A stretch of DNA of 45,206 bases from JAKSPM01 sp964450645 (GCA_964450645.1 CAYVEB010000014.1:1-45206); one strand, 5' to 3'. Positions 17,092 through 26,040 are shown, counted from the stretch's first letter. Made by a program: numbers and translations. Notes: generated from the letters alone by a model not told the origin.

Positions 17092-17540
17092 GAACCAAAG
17101 TGAACCCGGAAAACTATATGGCCCTGGAATTTCCCAGCAAATCCAGTAACGAGGCGTTTTCCCGCGCGGCCATTGCCTGTTTCGCGTCCCAGATGGATCC
17201 GACTTTGGACGAACTGGGGGATATCAAAACCGCGGTGTCCGAGGCGGTGACCAACTGCATTGTACACGCCTATCCGGATCAGATCGGCGTGATTTCCATG
17301 CGCGCGCAGATCTTGGAGGGAAATGTGCTGGACATCGTCATTAAGGACAAGGGCTGCGGGATCGAGGACGTCGAAAAGGCCAGGCAGCCCATGTATACAA
17401 CCGGCGGCGAAGAACGCTCCGGCATGGGTATCACGATTATGGAGAGTTTTATGACCACACTCAAAATCACATCCAGCCTGGGGAAGGGAACCACGGTACA
17501 TATGCGTCGGAAAATTGTCCGGCGCGGTGGGCAAAAATGA
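17088..17540 (+). CDS. spoIIAB: Anti-sigma F factor and SpoIIAA kinase SpoIIAB
   Basis: 150-residue GHKL-fold serine kinase that holds sigma F inactive and phosphorylates SpoIIAA. The N box EAVTNCIVHAY (Glu52, Asn56), the G1 box KDKGCGI near 86-92 and the G2 box ERSGMGITIM near 109-118 form the ATP site. It starts inside the spoIIAA stop and its own stop overlaps the sigF start, consistent with coupled stoichiometric synthesis. Confidence 0.95.
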   Translation: MRTKVNPENYMALEFPSKSSNEAFSRAAIACFASQMDPTLDELGDIKTAVSEAVTNCIVHAYPDQIGVISMRAQILEGNVLDIVIKDKGCGIEDVEKARQPMYTTGGEERSGMGITIMESFMTTLKITSSLGKGTTVHMRRKIVRRGGQK

Positions 17541-18241
17541 ACGTCAATCAGGCGGAACTGATTCGCAGCGCTCAAAACGGAGATCGGGAGGCCAGCGAGC
17601 AACTGGTTGTGGAAAACGCGGGGCTGATCTGGTCGATCGCGCGCCGGTTCTATGGGCGCGGCGTGGAGCCGGACGATTTGTACCAGCTGGGCTGTGTCGG
17701 ATTTCTAAAAGCAATCGCGGGCTTTGACCTGAACTTCGGCACGCAGTTTTCCACCTATGCCGTACCGAAGATCGCCGGGGAGATTCGCCGCTTTTTGCGG
17801 GACGATGGCTCCATCAAAGTGTCGCGCTCCATCAAGGAACAGGCGACGGCGATTAAAATTGCGCGGCAGAAGCTGACGGGCCTGTACGGGCGAGAGCCGC
17901 TGATTTCAGAAATTTCGGCGGAAACCGGTTTTTCCGCCGAGGAGATTGCCACCGCCGAGACGGCAACGGCCTCCACCGAGTCCATCCAGCGTCAGACCGG
18001 CGAGGATGGCTTTACACTGGAAAATGTTCTGACAGACGGCAATATGGAATCGGAGATTGTCGAACGCATCGCTCTGCAAGAGGCAATTCACCAATTGCCG
18101 GAGCGCGAGCGGATGGTGATCAGTCTGCGCTTTTTCCACGGTCTGACCCAAGAGAAGGTGGCGCGGGTGATCGGGGTGTCCCAAGTGCAGGTTTCCAGAA
18201 TCGAGAAGAAGGCCCTTGCCGCGCTGCGCAATTTTATGTAG
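17537..18241 (+). CDS. sigF: RNA polymerase sporulation sigma factor SigF
   Basis: 234-residue sigma-70-family factor, the first forespore-specific sigma. Region 2 contains DDLYQLGCVGFLKAIAGFD and FSTYAVPKIAGEIRRFLRDDG, which is typical of the SigF/SigG/SigB group; region 4 ends with the helix-turn-helix LTQEKVARVIGVSQVQVSRIEKKAL. Position directly after spoIIAB identifies it as SigF rather than SigG. The start overlaps spoIIAB by 4 bases. Confidence 0.95.
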   Translation: MNVNQAELIRSAQNGDREASEQLVVENAGLIWSIARRFYGRGVEPDDLYQLGCVGFLKAIAGFDLNFGTQFSTYAVPKIAGEIRRFLRDDGSIKVSRSIKEQATAIKIARQKLTGLYGREPLISEISAETGFSAEEIATAETATASTESIQRQTGEDGFTLENVLTDGNMESEIVERIALQEAIHQLPERERMVISLRFFHGLTQEKVARVIGVSQVQVSRIEKKALAALRNFM

Positions 18242-18245
18242 AATT

Positions 18246-18298
18246 CAAATTTGCTGTTTGGAACCGGGGACCCGTGCCGGTTTCAAACGGCGGATTTG
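18246..18298 (+). repeat. 22-bp imperfect hairpin just after sigF
   Basis: The arm at 18246-18267 pairs with 18277-18298 over 22 positions, 18 as Watson-Crick pairs and 4 as possible G-U wobbles in RNA, with a 9-base loop. It begins 5 bases after the sigF stop. There is no T-tract after it (CCAAAAATTTTG), so it may be a 3' stabilising hairpin or a non-classical terminator. A smaller 7-bp hairpin follows (ACGGCTT at 18326-18332, AAGCCGT at 18343-18349). Confidence 0.65.
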
Positions 18299-18436
18299 CC
18301 AAAAATTTTGTTTCGACAAGATTCTACGGCTTCCGATTCGCAAAGCCGTGAAAAAGTTCTTTATTTTTTGGGAAAAATAAGTTAAAATGGGGTCAAGAAG
18401 CTACGGCCCAGTTTGGCCTGCGGAAAGGACCCTAAA

Positions 18437-20797
18437 ATGACACCTGACCTTGAACAACGTCTGCTGCGTGTCCGGCGAAGTGTGATCACAAAGCAGTTTT
18501 CCAACTTAAACCCAGAGCAGCGCGCCGCGGTTATGACGACCCAAGGCCCGCTTTTGCTGCTGGCCGGCGCGGGCAGCGGAAAGACCACGGTATTGATCCA
18601 CCGGGTCGCGAATTTAATTCAATTCGGCTGCGCGTCTGACAGCGGCGAGGTTCCCGATACCATCACGCCGGAGGACGTCGCCTTTTTGGAGACATATGAC
18701 GCCAATCCCCGCGAAGAGGACGCGCCCCACGCCAAGGCGCTGTGCGCCTGCCATCCGGCTGCGCCGTGGAGCATCCTGGCCATTACGTTCACCAATAAAG
18801 CGGCAAACGAGCTGAAAACCCGCCTGAACAATCTGCTTGGCGATGCGGCGAATGACATATGGGCTATGACCTTTCATTCGGCCTGCTGCCGCATTTTGCG
18901 CCGGGAGATTGACCGCTTGGGCTACAGCCGCAATTTTACAATCTATGATGCCGCCGACTCCGAGCGCGTGATGAAGGATGTCCTGCGGGATATGCACTTG
19001 GATGAAAAACAATTTCCTCCGAAGCTATTCTTAAATTTGATTTCCAGGGCGAAGGACAAGCAGCTCTCCCCGGAGGAATACGCGCGGTCGGTGATCGGAG
19101 AGGGAGATTACCGATTGGAAAAGTCCGCCGACGCCTATCGCGAGTATCAGCGGCGATTGCGGGAATCCGACGCGGTGGACTTTGACGATATCATCTATTT
19201 GACAGTGCGGCTGTTGCAGGAATTTGACCAGGTGCGGGAATTTTATCAGCGGAAATTTCGCTATGTCCTCATCGACGAATACCAGGATACCAACCGTCAG
19301 CAGGATTTGCTGGCGAGGCTGCTGGCGGGGCGGTATGAAAATATCTGCGTGGTAGGCGACGACGATCAGAGTATCTATCGTTTCCGCGGCGCGACGGTTG
19401 AAAATATTTTGAACTTTGAAAAGACCTATCCTGCCGCGCGGGTCATCCGGCTGGAGCAAAACTACCGCTCCACCCAGTCTATTTTGAATGCTGCCAATGC
19501 GGTGATCGCCAACAATCAGGGGCGAAAAGGCAAGCGCCTGTGGACGCAAAACGGCGCGGGTGCGCCTGTGTACGTCTATGAGGCGGAGAGCGAGAGCGGC
19601 GAGGCAAATTTTGTTGCCAGCCAGATCATCAACACCGGCGAGGACCGGAAGTTTCGGGATTTCGCCGTCCTTTACCGCACCAACGCCCAGTCGAACGCCC
19701 TGGAATATGCCCTGAAGCGCAACGGTATTCCCTACCGGATCATTGGCGGCACGCGCTTTTTTGACCGGGCGGAGGTCAAAGACATGCTGGCCTATCTGTG
19801 CGTCATCCACAACCGTGCGGATGATCTGCGTCTGCAACGGATTATCAACAATCCGCCGCGCGGGATCGGCGCAAGGACCTTGGAAATGGCGCAGCGGCAG
19901 GCGGACGCGGGAAACAAGAGCCTATACGAGGTGATCTCCCATCCGCACGACTACGCGTCTTTGGAGCGGGCGGCGGAGCATCTGCTGCGGTTTTCCGCTA
20001 TGATCGAGGAATTCGACCAACTTTCACGGACGATGAGCCTGCCGGACTTCTATGAGGAGGTCATGCTGCGGACCGGCTATGTCCAAATGCTGCAGGAAAA
20101 GGACACCGTGGAAAACCGCACGCGGCTGGAAAATATCCGGGAGCTGAAATCTTCAATTGTCAGCTATGCGGAGAATACGGACACACCGACGCTCCAAGGT
20201 TTTTTGGAGGAGATTGCCCTCTACACCGACATCGAGCAGTACGACGCCGAGGCCGACGCGGTCGTTTTAATGACCATGCACGCGGCCAAGGGACTGGAAT
20301 TTTCCCACGTATTTCTGGTGGGCATGGAGGAGGGGCTGTTTCCCGGAATGCGCGCCGTCGGTGACGGCGAGGAGATGGAGGAAGAACGGAGGCTTTGCTA
20401 TGTGGCGATCACGCGGGCCAAGCAGACGCTGACCATCTCCTACGCCCGGCACAGGATGCTCTACGGCCGCACCTCCTATAACAGGCCGTCCCGCTTTTTG
20501 TCGGAGCTGCCGCCGGAGTGCGTGGCAAGATCCCGCCTAAGTGCGCCGCGTCCAGCGGCCGCCGCATCTGCCCGCCCGCACAAAACGCTGTACATCCACA
20601 CGCCCGCGCAGATGCCGGCCCAACCCACCGTCAATTACGAAAAGGGCAACATGGTGCAGCACAAGGCCTTTGGGCGGGGGATGGTGCTGTCGGTGGTGAA
20701 AATGGGCAACGACGCGCTGCTGGAGATCGCTTTTGACAACATCGGCACAAAGAAATTGATGGCGAACTCCGCCTCCGCGCATATGCAAAAACTGTAA
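18437..20797 (+). CDS. pcrA: ATP-dependent DNA helicase PcrA/UvrD
   Basis: 786-residue superfamily 1A 3'-5' helicase for repair and replication-transcription conflict. The motifs are in order: LAGAGSGKTT (Walker A, about 43-52), TFTNKAANELK, DEYQDTN near 279, VGDDDQSIYRFRGA, EQNYRST, MTMHAAKGLEF and VAITRAK. The C-terminus ends in a Tudor-like RNA-polymerase-interaction fold (GNMVQHKAFGRGMVLSV). An extra segment of about 45 residues (about 64-108) sits between motif I and motif Ia, where Bacillus PcrA has a short loop. ATG 18437 has GGAAAGGA 7 bases upstream, preferred over an upstream TTG. A weak TAAAAT (18383-18388) may be its -10. Confidence 0.93.
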   Translation: MTPDLEQRLLRVRRSVITKQFSNLNPEQRAAVMTTQGPLLLLAGAGSGKTTVLIHRVANLIQFGCASDSGEVPDTITPEDVAFLETYDANPREEDAPHAKALCACHPAAPWSILAITFTNKAANELKTRLNNLLGDAANDIWAMTFHSACCRILRREIDRLGYSRNFTIYDAADSERVMKDVLRDMHLDEKQFPPKLFLNLISRAKDKQLSPEEYARSVIGEGDYRLEKSADAYREYQRRLRESDAVDFDDIIYLTVRLLQEFDQVREFYQRKFRYVLIDEYQDTNRQQDLLARLLAGRYENICVVGDDDQSIYRFRGATVENILNFEKTYPAARVIRLEQNYRSTQSILNAANAVIANNQGRKGKRLWTQNGAGAPVYVYEAESESGEANFVASQIINTGEDRKFRDFAVLYRTNAQSNALEYALKRNGIPYRIIGGTRFFDRAEVKDMLAYLCVIHNRADDLRLQRIINNPPRGIGARTLEMAQRQADAGNKSLYEVISHPHDYASLERAAEHLLRFSAMIEEFDQLSRTMSLPDFYEEVMLRTGYVQMLQEKDTVENRTRLENIRELKSSIVSYAENTDTPTLQGFLEEIALYTDIEQYDAEADAVVLMTMHAAKGLEFSHVFLVGMEEGLFPGMRAVGDGEEMEEERRLCYVAITRAKQTLTISYARHRMLYGRTSYNRPSRFLSELPPECVARSRLSAPRPAAAASARPHKTLYIHTPAQMPAQPTVNYEKGNMVQHKAFGRGMVLSVVKMGNDALLEIAFDNIGTKKLMANSASAHMQKL

Positions 20798-20840
20798 ATT
20801 GGACGAGCTGCCAACCATATGCTCTACCGAGGTGATGGGG

Positions 20841-21464
20841 TTGGACAGACGTTGTACCCTGCGGACGCGGATCGCGCTGGTTCTGATCGCCTGCGGCGGA
20901 TTGTATTTGATCTTTCAGATGCGCTATGCGCCCATCGTGGAACGCGCGGCTGTGCTGAAGGTGGAAAACGGCGCCGCAGGTGCGATCAACGATGCCATCG
21001 AATGGGTCATAGCGACCGGGCAGGTGGACTACGATGAGCTTGTCATTTTGCAAAGGGATCCGAACGGACAGGTTACCGCGCTGCAGGCCAACATGGTTGC
21101 GGTGAACGAATTGCGGATGAAGATTCTGGACGCCGTCAGCGACCTGATTCTGGAACTGTCCTCGGAGGAAATTTCCATTCCGCTGGGGAGTGTCGTACTT
21201 CCGGAGCTGTTTTCCGGGCGCGGGCCAAAAATCCCCATCCGCATGGTGGCGCTGCGCGCCTCAAACGCACAGCTGGTGAGCGAATTTTCAGACGCCGGAA
21301 TCAACCAGACGCGCCACCAGATTTTGGTGGAGGTATCTGTGAATGTGACGATCATGACGCCCAACGGGAGCAAAGACGTCCCGGTCTCGACCAACGCCGT
21401 GGTAGCCGAGACGATTATCGTTGGCACCGTGCCGGAGACGTTTGTGACCATAGGGGGTCAATAA
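20841..21464 (+). CDS. yunB: Sporulation protein YunB
   Basis: 207-residue YunB homologue, a sigma-E-controlled mother-cell protein in Bacillus whose biochemical role is unknown. One N-terminal membrane helix (RIALVLIACGGLYLIFQM) is followed by an extracytoplasmic domain with the family's NDAIEWVI, LQANMVAVNELRMKI and IPLGSVVLPELFSGRGPKIPIRM blocks and a C-terminal VPVSTNAVVAETIIVGTVPETFV. The TTG at 20841 is favoured because GAGGTGAT lies at the right distance; an ATG at 20835 overlaps that site. It lies 20 bases before ligA. Annotators may choose either start. Confidence 0.88.
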   Translation: MDRRCTLRTRIALVLIACGGLYLIFQMRYAPIVERAAVLKVENGAAGAINDAIEWVIATGQVDYDELVILQRDPNGQVTALQANMVAVNELRMKILDAVSDLILELSSEEISIPLGSVVLPELFSGRGPKIPIRMVALRASNAQLVSEFSDAGINQTRHQILVEVSVNVTIMTPNGSKDVPVSTNAVVAETIIVGTVPETFVTIGGQ

Positions 21465-21484
21465 GAACGAGTTTGGAGGATACC

Positions 21485-23470
21485 ATGGATCCAAAAGAAG
21501 AAATGGCGAATTTGACCGCCGAACTGGAAGCGGCCAATCACCGCTATTATGTGCTGGACGATCCGACGATGTCGGATTTTGACTACGACCAAAAGCTGCG
21601 CCGCCTGGAGGTTCTGGAGACGCAGCATCCCGAACTGGCGCTGCCCAACAGCCCGACCCGCCGAGTGGGCGGCAAAGCGCTGAGCCAGTTTGAAAAGGTG
21701 GAGCATACCGTCCCGCTGGAGAGCTTGCAGGACGTCTTCTCCACGCGGGAGCTGGAGGATTTCGTGCAGCGGACGCAGCAGACCATTCACGGCGCCGAAT
21801 ACACTGTGGAGCCGAAGGTAGACGGGCTGTCCGTGGCACTGGAATATATCGACGGTCAATTTGTCCGGGGCGCCACGCGCGGCGACGGTCAGATCGGCGA
21901 AGACGTGACGGAAAATTTAAAGACCGTGCGCTCCATTCCGATGCACCTGGAACATGCGCCCCGGCGCTTAATTGTGCGCGGAGAGGTGTTTATGCCCAGG
22001 GCGGTGTTCAGCGCACTCAACGAACAGCGCGAGCGGCGCGGGGAGGCGCTCTTTGCCAACCCCCGTAACGCGGCCGCCGGTAGTTTGCGTCAGCTCGATC
22101 CAAAGGTTGCGGCGGAGCGGAAGCTGGACATCTTGGTGTTCAATTTGCAGCTGGTCGAAGGACTTTCCTTCCAGACCCATTCCCAGACGCTGGACTATCT
22201 GCGCCAGCTCCATTTTAAGGTGATTCCCTACACAATCTGCACCGATATGGAGCAGATCGCCCAAACGGTCGATGAGATCGACCAGACGCGCTACACCCTG
22301 AGCTATGACATCGACGGCGCCGTTGTAAAGCTCAACGATTTGCGGGGCCGCCAGCAGCTGGGGAGCACGTCCAAATTTCCCAAATGGGCCGCTGCGTACA
22401 AATATCCGCCTGAAATCAAAGAGACGGTGCTGGAAGATATTGTCGTCCAGGTGGGCAGGACGGGCGTCCTGACGCCCAAGGCGATCGTCCGGCCCGTCCG
22501 CCTCGCCGGAACAACGGTTACCAACGCCACCTTGCACAACCAGGATTTCATCACCCAAAGGGACATTCGCATTGGCGATACGGTGAAAATCAGAAAGGCG
22601 GGGGAGATCATCCCGGAAATTTTGTCAGTCGTCCCCGAAAAGCGGCCGGAGGACGCGGCGCCGTATTTTCTGCCGGAGCGCTGCCCGATCTGCGGCGCGC
22701 CGGTGGTGAGGGACGAGGATGGCGCGGCCATCCGCTGCACCGGTGCGGAGTGCCCGGCGCAGCTGTCGAGAAATATTGCTCACTTTGTCTCCAGAGACGC
22801 CATGGACATCGAAGGTCTCGGCAGCGCCATTGTGGAGCAGCTGATTGCCCAGGGGTTGGTAGCCTCCCCGGCGGATCTGTATGATCTGACCTTGGAACAG
22901 CTGTCCACGCTCTGGAAAAAGGGCGACAAAGCGCCAAAGAAGCTGCTGGATTCCATTGAACAAAGCAAACACAACGACCTCTACCGCCTGATCTACGCGC
23001 TCGGCATCCGCCAGGTGGGGGAGAAGGCTGCCAAGGTGCTGGCGCGGAAGTTCGGCTCCCTGGACAGGCTCATGGAGGCCACGACCGAGGAGTTAACGGA
23101 TATTTGGGATATCGGGGGCGTCACGGCGCAGAATATCACCGACTGGTTTGCAAGCAGTCAGGCCCAGCATCTCATTGGGCGGCTGCGTGCGGCGGGCGTC
23201 AATTTCCAGAGTACCGCGAAGGCCGGGAGCGAGCGGTTTGCCGGCATGACGTTTGTGCTGACCGGCACGCTGGAGCGCTTTACCCGCTCCCAGGCAACGG
23301 AGCGGATCGAGGAGCAGGGAGGAAAGGTTTCCGGCTCCGTTTCCAAGAAGACCACCTATGTGGTGGCCGGTGAGAACGCCGGTTCCAAGCTAAAAAAAGC
23401 CAACGACCTGGGAGTCCGGGTATTAAGCGAGGAGGAGCTTTTGCGGCTCCTTGACGGCGAAGAAATCTAA
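21485..23470 (+). CDS. ligA: NAD-dependent DNA ligase LigA
   Basis: 661-residue ligase, the usual length. It seals nicks during replication and repair using NAD+. The N-terminal Ia domain (HRYYVLDDPTMSDFDYD) is followed by the adenylation motif EPKVDGLS with the catalytic Lys near residue 111, the OB fold, a four-Cys zinc site (CPICGAP and CTGAECPAQL, near 400-425), helix-hairpin-helix repeats and a C-terminal BRCT domain (about 584-661). ATG 21485 with TTGGAGGA just upstream is the clear start. It shares an operon with yunB and possibly pcrA. Confidence 0.97.
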   Translation: MDPKEEMANLTAELEAANHRYYVLDDPTMSDFDYDQKLRRLEVLETQHPELALPNSPTRRVGGKALSQFEKVEHTVPLESLQDVFSTRELEDFVQRTQQTIHGAEYTVEPKVDGLSVALEYIDGQFVRGATRGDGQIGEDVTENLKTVRSIPMHLEHAPRRLIVRGEVFMPRAVFSALNEQRERRGEALFANPRNAAAGSLRQLDPKVAAERKLDILVFNLQLVEGLSFQTHSQTLDYLRQLHFKVIPYTICTDMEQIAQTVDEIDQTRYTLSYDIDGAVVKLNDLRGRQQLGSTSKFPKWAAAYKYPPEIKETVLEDIVVQVGRTGVLTPKAIVRPVRLAGTTVTNATLHNQDFITQRDIRIGDTVKIRKAGEIIPEILSVVPEKRPEDAAPYFLPERCPICGAPVVRDEDGAAIRCTGAECPAQLSRNIAHFVSRDAMDIEGLGSAIVEQLIAQGLVASPADLYDLTLEQLSTLWKKGDKAPKKLLDSIEQSKHNDLYRLIYALGIRQVGEKAAKVLARKFGSLDRLMEATTEELTDIWDIGGVTAQNITDWFASSQAQHLIGRLRAAGVNFQSTAKAGSERFAGMTFVLTGTLERFTRSQATERIEEQGGKVSGSVSKKTTYVVAGENAGSKLKKANDLGVRVLSEEELLRLLDGEEI

Positions 23471-23500
23471 GACCGCGAATGGAGCGGCGGCGCGGTTCTT
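23471..23500 (+). terminator. Possible terminator after ligA
   Basis: A short stem (ACCGCG at 23472-23477, CGCGGT at 23491-23496) is followed by TCTTC. It is directly after the ligA stop, but the T-tract is poor. Confidence 0.4.
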
Positions 23501-23560
23501 CATCGAGGCATAAAAAAGATTATGAAGTGGGCGCGCTGCAAAATAACATGCGAAACAAAA

Positions 23561-23594
23561 ACACCAGCGAAGCCCCAAAAAGGCTTGCTGGTGT
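23561..23594. terminator. Bidirectional terminator between ligA and mnaA
   Basis: ACACCAGCGAAGCC (23561-23574) pairs with GGCTTGCTGGTGT (23582-23594) with one bulged base. T-rich tails lie on both sides (TCTTTGCTTCT on +, TTTTGTTTCG on -), serving the convergent genes. The remaining bases up to 23793 show no supported gene. Confidence 0.75.
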
Positions 23595-23793
23595 CTTTGC
23601 TTCTGGTAAAATTAAGGTATAAAACAAAACATTATAGAGAAAAAGTGTAACATAGTTGAGGAAATGGTCAACTGGTAATTGTGCTTCAGTTCCCGCACCA
23701 GAAAGCGTCTCGGAAACATCCGGCGCTGAGGTTTCATTTGTGCTGTCCGAAGGGACGGCGCTGTTTGTTTCTGGGACAGATCCCGCCACGTTT

Positions 23794-24900
23794 TTAAATC
23801 GTCGGATAGCCGAATTCCAGAATGTCCGCGATGCGCTGGGACGCGTGGCCGTCGCCATAGGGATTCGAGGCGTGGCTCATGGCGCGGTACGCCTCCGGAT
23901 CGGTCAACAGGCGGGTAAATTCCCTGTAAATTGTCTCTTCCTGCGTCCCAACCAGCTTGAGCGTTCCGGCTGCGATTCCCTCCGGCCGCTCGGTTGTGTT
24001 CCGCATCACCAGCACCGGCTTGCCCAGCGCCGGCGCCTCCTCTTGGATGCCGCCGGAATCGGTGAGGATGAGGTAGCTTCGATTTTGAAAGTTGTGAAAA
24101 TCCAGCACGTCCAGTGGCTCGATCAAATGGACGCGTTCGCCGGAACCGAGAATTGCGTTGGCCGTTTGCCGCACGCGGGGATTCATATGGATCGGGTAAA
24201 TGGCCTTCACATCCGGGTTTTCTTCCATGACCCTGCGGATCGCCCGGAACATATGCTCCATCGGTTCGCCCAAATTTTCCCGGCGGTGCGCCGTGATTAA
24301 AATCAACCGGCTTCCCGCGGCCCATTCCAGCTCCGGGTGGGTGTAGTTGGCGCGTACGGTCGTTTTTAAAGCGTCGATGGCAGTATTGCCGGTCACATAA
24401 ATGCTGTCGGGATTTTTTCCCTCCCGCACAAGGTTTTGCCGCGCCAAGTCGGTCGGCGCAAAGTGGAACCGGCTGATGATCCCCACCGCCTGGCGGTTAA
24501 ACTCCTCTGGGTACGGGGCGTCAATATTATACGTACGCAGGCCCGCTTCCACATGCCCCACGTAAATTTGCAAATAAAAACAGGCCAGCGCCGTGGCAAA
24601 CGTGGTGGACGTGTCCCCGTGGACCAGCACCACGTCTGGTTCTTCGCACTCCAGAACCGACCTGATTCGCTCCAAAATATTCGTCGTCACGTCAAAAAGC
24701 GTCTGATTTGCCTGCATAATGGACAGGTCATAGTCCGGCACAACGCCAAACGCATCCAAAACCTGATCCAACATCTGCCGGTGCTGCCCAGTGACACAAA
24801 CCACAGTATGGATCGCCGGACGCTTTTGCAGCTCCTTAACCAAAGGACACATTTTAATTGCCTCCGGCCGCGTCCCAAACACCAGCATGATTTTTTTCAT
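23794..24900 (-). CDS. mnaA: UDP-N-acetylglucosamine 2-epimerase (non-hydrolysing)
   Basis: 368-residue epimerase converting UDP-GlcNAc to UDP-ManNAc, the donor used by TagA at 11908. The motifs FGTRPEAIKMCPLV, CVTGQHRQML, HGDTSTTFA, HVEAGLRT, PEEFNRQAVG, TAHRRENLG, and TDSGGIQEEAPALGKPVLVMRNTTERPEG are canonical. ATG 24900 (MKKIMLVFG) is preferred; GAGGAG lies about 10 bases upstream, and an in-frame ATG at 24918 overlaps that site. It is third in a minus-strand run after the DivIVA-like and PPTase genes, 4 bases after the PPTase stop. Confidence 0.95.
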   Translation of the reverse strand: MKKIMLVFGTRPEAIKMCPLVKELQKRPAIHTVVCVTGQHRQMLDQVLDAFGVVPDYDLSIMQANQTLFDVTTNILERIRSVLECEEPDVVLVHGDTSTTFATALACFYLQIYVGHVEAGLRTYNIDAPYPEEFNRQAVGIISRFHFAPTDLARQNLVREGKNPDSIYVTGNTAIDALKTTVRANYTHPELEWAAGSRLILITAHRRENLGEPMEHMFRAIRRVMEENPDVKAIYPIHMNPRVRQTANAILGSGERVHLIEPLDVLDFHNFQNRSYLILTDSGGIQEEAPALGKPVLVMRNTTERPEGIAAGTLKLVGTQEETIYREFTRLLTDPEAYRAMSHASNPYGDGHASQRIADILEFGYPTI

Positions 24901-24904
24901 GAAG

Positions 24905-25501
24905 TCAAAACTCCTCATATTTTAAAAATGGCGCCTGCGTTCCCGCCACGCAAAGGCAGTAGCGCGTGCAATCCCCGGCCGCGATCACCCGGTGAACGGC
25001 AGGCACTCTCAGCGCGCCGACCGAGCTATCCGGATACAGTTCGATCTGCAAAGGATATCCCTGCAGGCCGGCGCCGGTCAGCTTGGCGTAGGCTTCCTTG
25101 GCGGTCCAGTGCATGTAAAAGCACAGGGTTTGATCACTCGCGGCCGAAAAAACGGCGTACTCCGCCCGTGTCAGGCATTTTTCCGCCAGATGGGCGATCG
25201 GACGCGATGCAATCTGCTCGATGTCAATGCCGACCGGGCAATCCGAAACCGCCGCCGCCGCCATATTTTTGCTGTGCGCCAGCGAAAGATACAAATCCGG
25301 CAAACAGGGCATTCCGCGCTCGGAAAAGCTCGGACATTCCGGCGCGGGCAGCAGCCGCCACAGCAAAGACCACGCCGCCATCGAGCGCCTGCGGTCATTG
25401 GGCATACGGTAGCGCGCAATATGCGCCAAAAGCGCCGCAGGCAAATCCGCCCGGGGCAAGGGAGCAGAGCCAGCCAAGTCGTAATATCCTGCGCGGATCA
25501 T
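24905..25501 (-). CDS. Sfp-type 4'-phosphopantetheinyl transferase
   Basis: 198-residue PPTase that transfers the phosphopantetheine arm of CoA to carrier-protein serines. Motifs visible are LSLAHSKNMAAAAV (motif P1/P2 region), GIDIEQI with the metal-binding Asp/Glu, and HWTAKEAYAKLTG (W-x-x-KEA). The length is somewhat under the about 225 residues of Bacillus Sfp. The start overlaps the DivIVA-like stop by 4 bases, giving tight coupling. No carrier protein or peptide/polyketide synthase is in the window, so the substrate may be the fatty-acid carrier or a distant cluster. Confidence 0.85.
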   Translation of the reverse strand: MIRAGYYDLAGSAPLPRADLPAALLAHIARYRMPNDRRRSMAAWSLLWRLLPAPECPSFSERGMPCLPDLYLSLAHSKNMAAAAVSDCPVGIDIEQIASRPIAHLAEKCLTRAEYAVFSAASDQTLCFYMHWTAKEAYAKLTGAGLQGYPLQIELYPDSSVGALRVPAVHRVIAAGDCTRYCLCVAGTQAPFLKYEEF

Positions 25502-26040
25502 TCCGAGGCCGGGTCCTCCGATACCGAACGGCTGACAGCACGCAGCGAATTTGCCGTTTGCGTATAACCGACAGATGTCTCGTCCAAAACAGTTTGCAAC
25601 TGCCGGATGTCGGATTGAATCGACTTGGACAGCGTGTCGAGGAGCTGATTGGTTTCGGCAAGACCGGCCTGGTTTTCGTCAAAAATCGCCTGCACCTGTT
25701 TATAGAGCGCGGCGACACGCGCGTTGGCGCGGCGCTCGGCCAACTCCGCGCGGCGGTAAGCGGCCAGTTCCTTTTCCCGCAGCACATGCAGCGGAGGCTG
25801 CGCGTCATTGGGCGCGGCGGGCTTTTTGACGTCCTCCAGCGCTTGGCGCAGTTGGGCGGTTTCCTGCTCAGATTGCGCCAAGCGGCCCTCTAGCTCCTGA
25901 ATTTGGTCGTGCAAACGGGTGATTTCTTCGTTTTTCGCCCGCAGCTCCCGCTCGTGGTTCAGGGTGTTATTCTCGATAAACTGCACCACGTCGTCCCGGT
26001 GAAACCCGTGCAGGGCGGTGCGAAAATTTTGATTGGGCAC
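25498..26040 (-). CDS. DivIVA-domain coiled-coil protein
   Basis: 180-residue protein with the DivIVA/GpsB N-terminal membrane-targeting motif (QNFRTALHGFHRDDVVQFIE) followed by a long heptad-type coiled coil (about 25-70 and 95-165) and a short acidic tail. Such proteins mark division sites or poles and recruit cell-wall enzymes. GTG 26040 is the start, with AAGGAGGG 6 bases upstream. Its own strong promoter lies just upstream. It is shorter and more divergent than a housekeeping DivIVA, so a specialised division or wall-organising role is possible. The operon link to a PPTase and MnaA is unusual. Confidence 0.82.
   Translation of the reverse strand: MPNQNFRTALHGFHRDDVVQFIENNTLNHERELRAKNEEITRLHDQIQELEGRLAQSEQETAQLRQALEDVKKPAAPNDAQPPLHVLREKELAAYRRAELAERRANARVAALYKQVQAIFDENQAGLAETNQLLDTLSKSIQSDIRQLQTVLDETSVGYTQTANSLRAVSRSVSEDPASE

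Noticed and set aside
20795..20840. tRNA-like fragment on the minus strand (TCGGTAGAGCAT resembling a D-arm)
   Set aside because: No matching acceptor stem, anticodon arm or T-arm can be built around it, and the region is the leader of yunB.
24436..25893. 485-codon open frame on the plus strand opposite mnaA, the PPTase and the DivIVA-like gene
   Set aside because: It spans three recognisable minus-strand genes and shows no family motif of its own.
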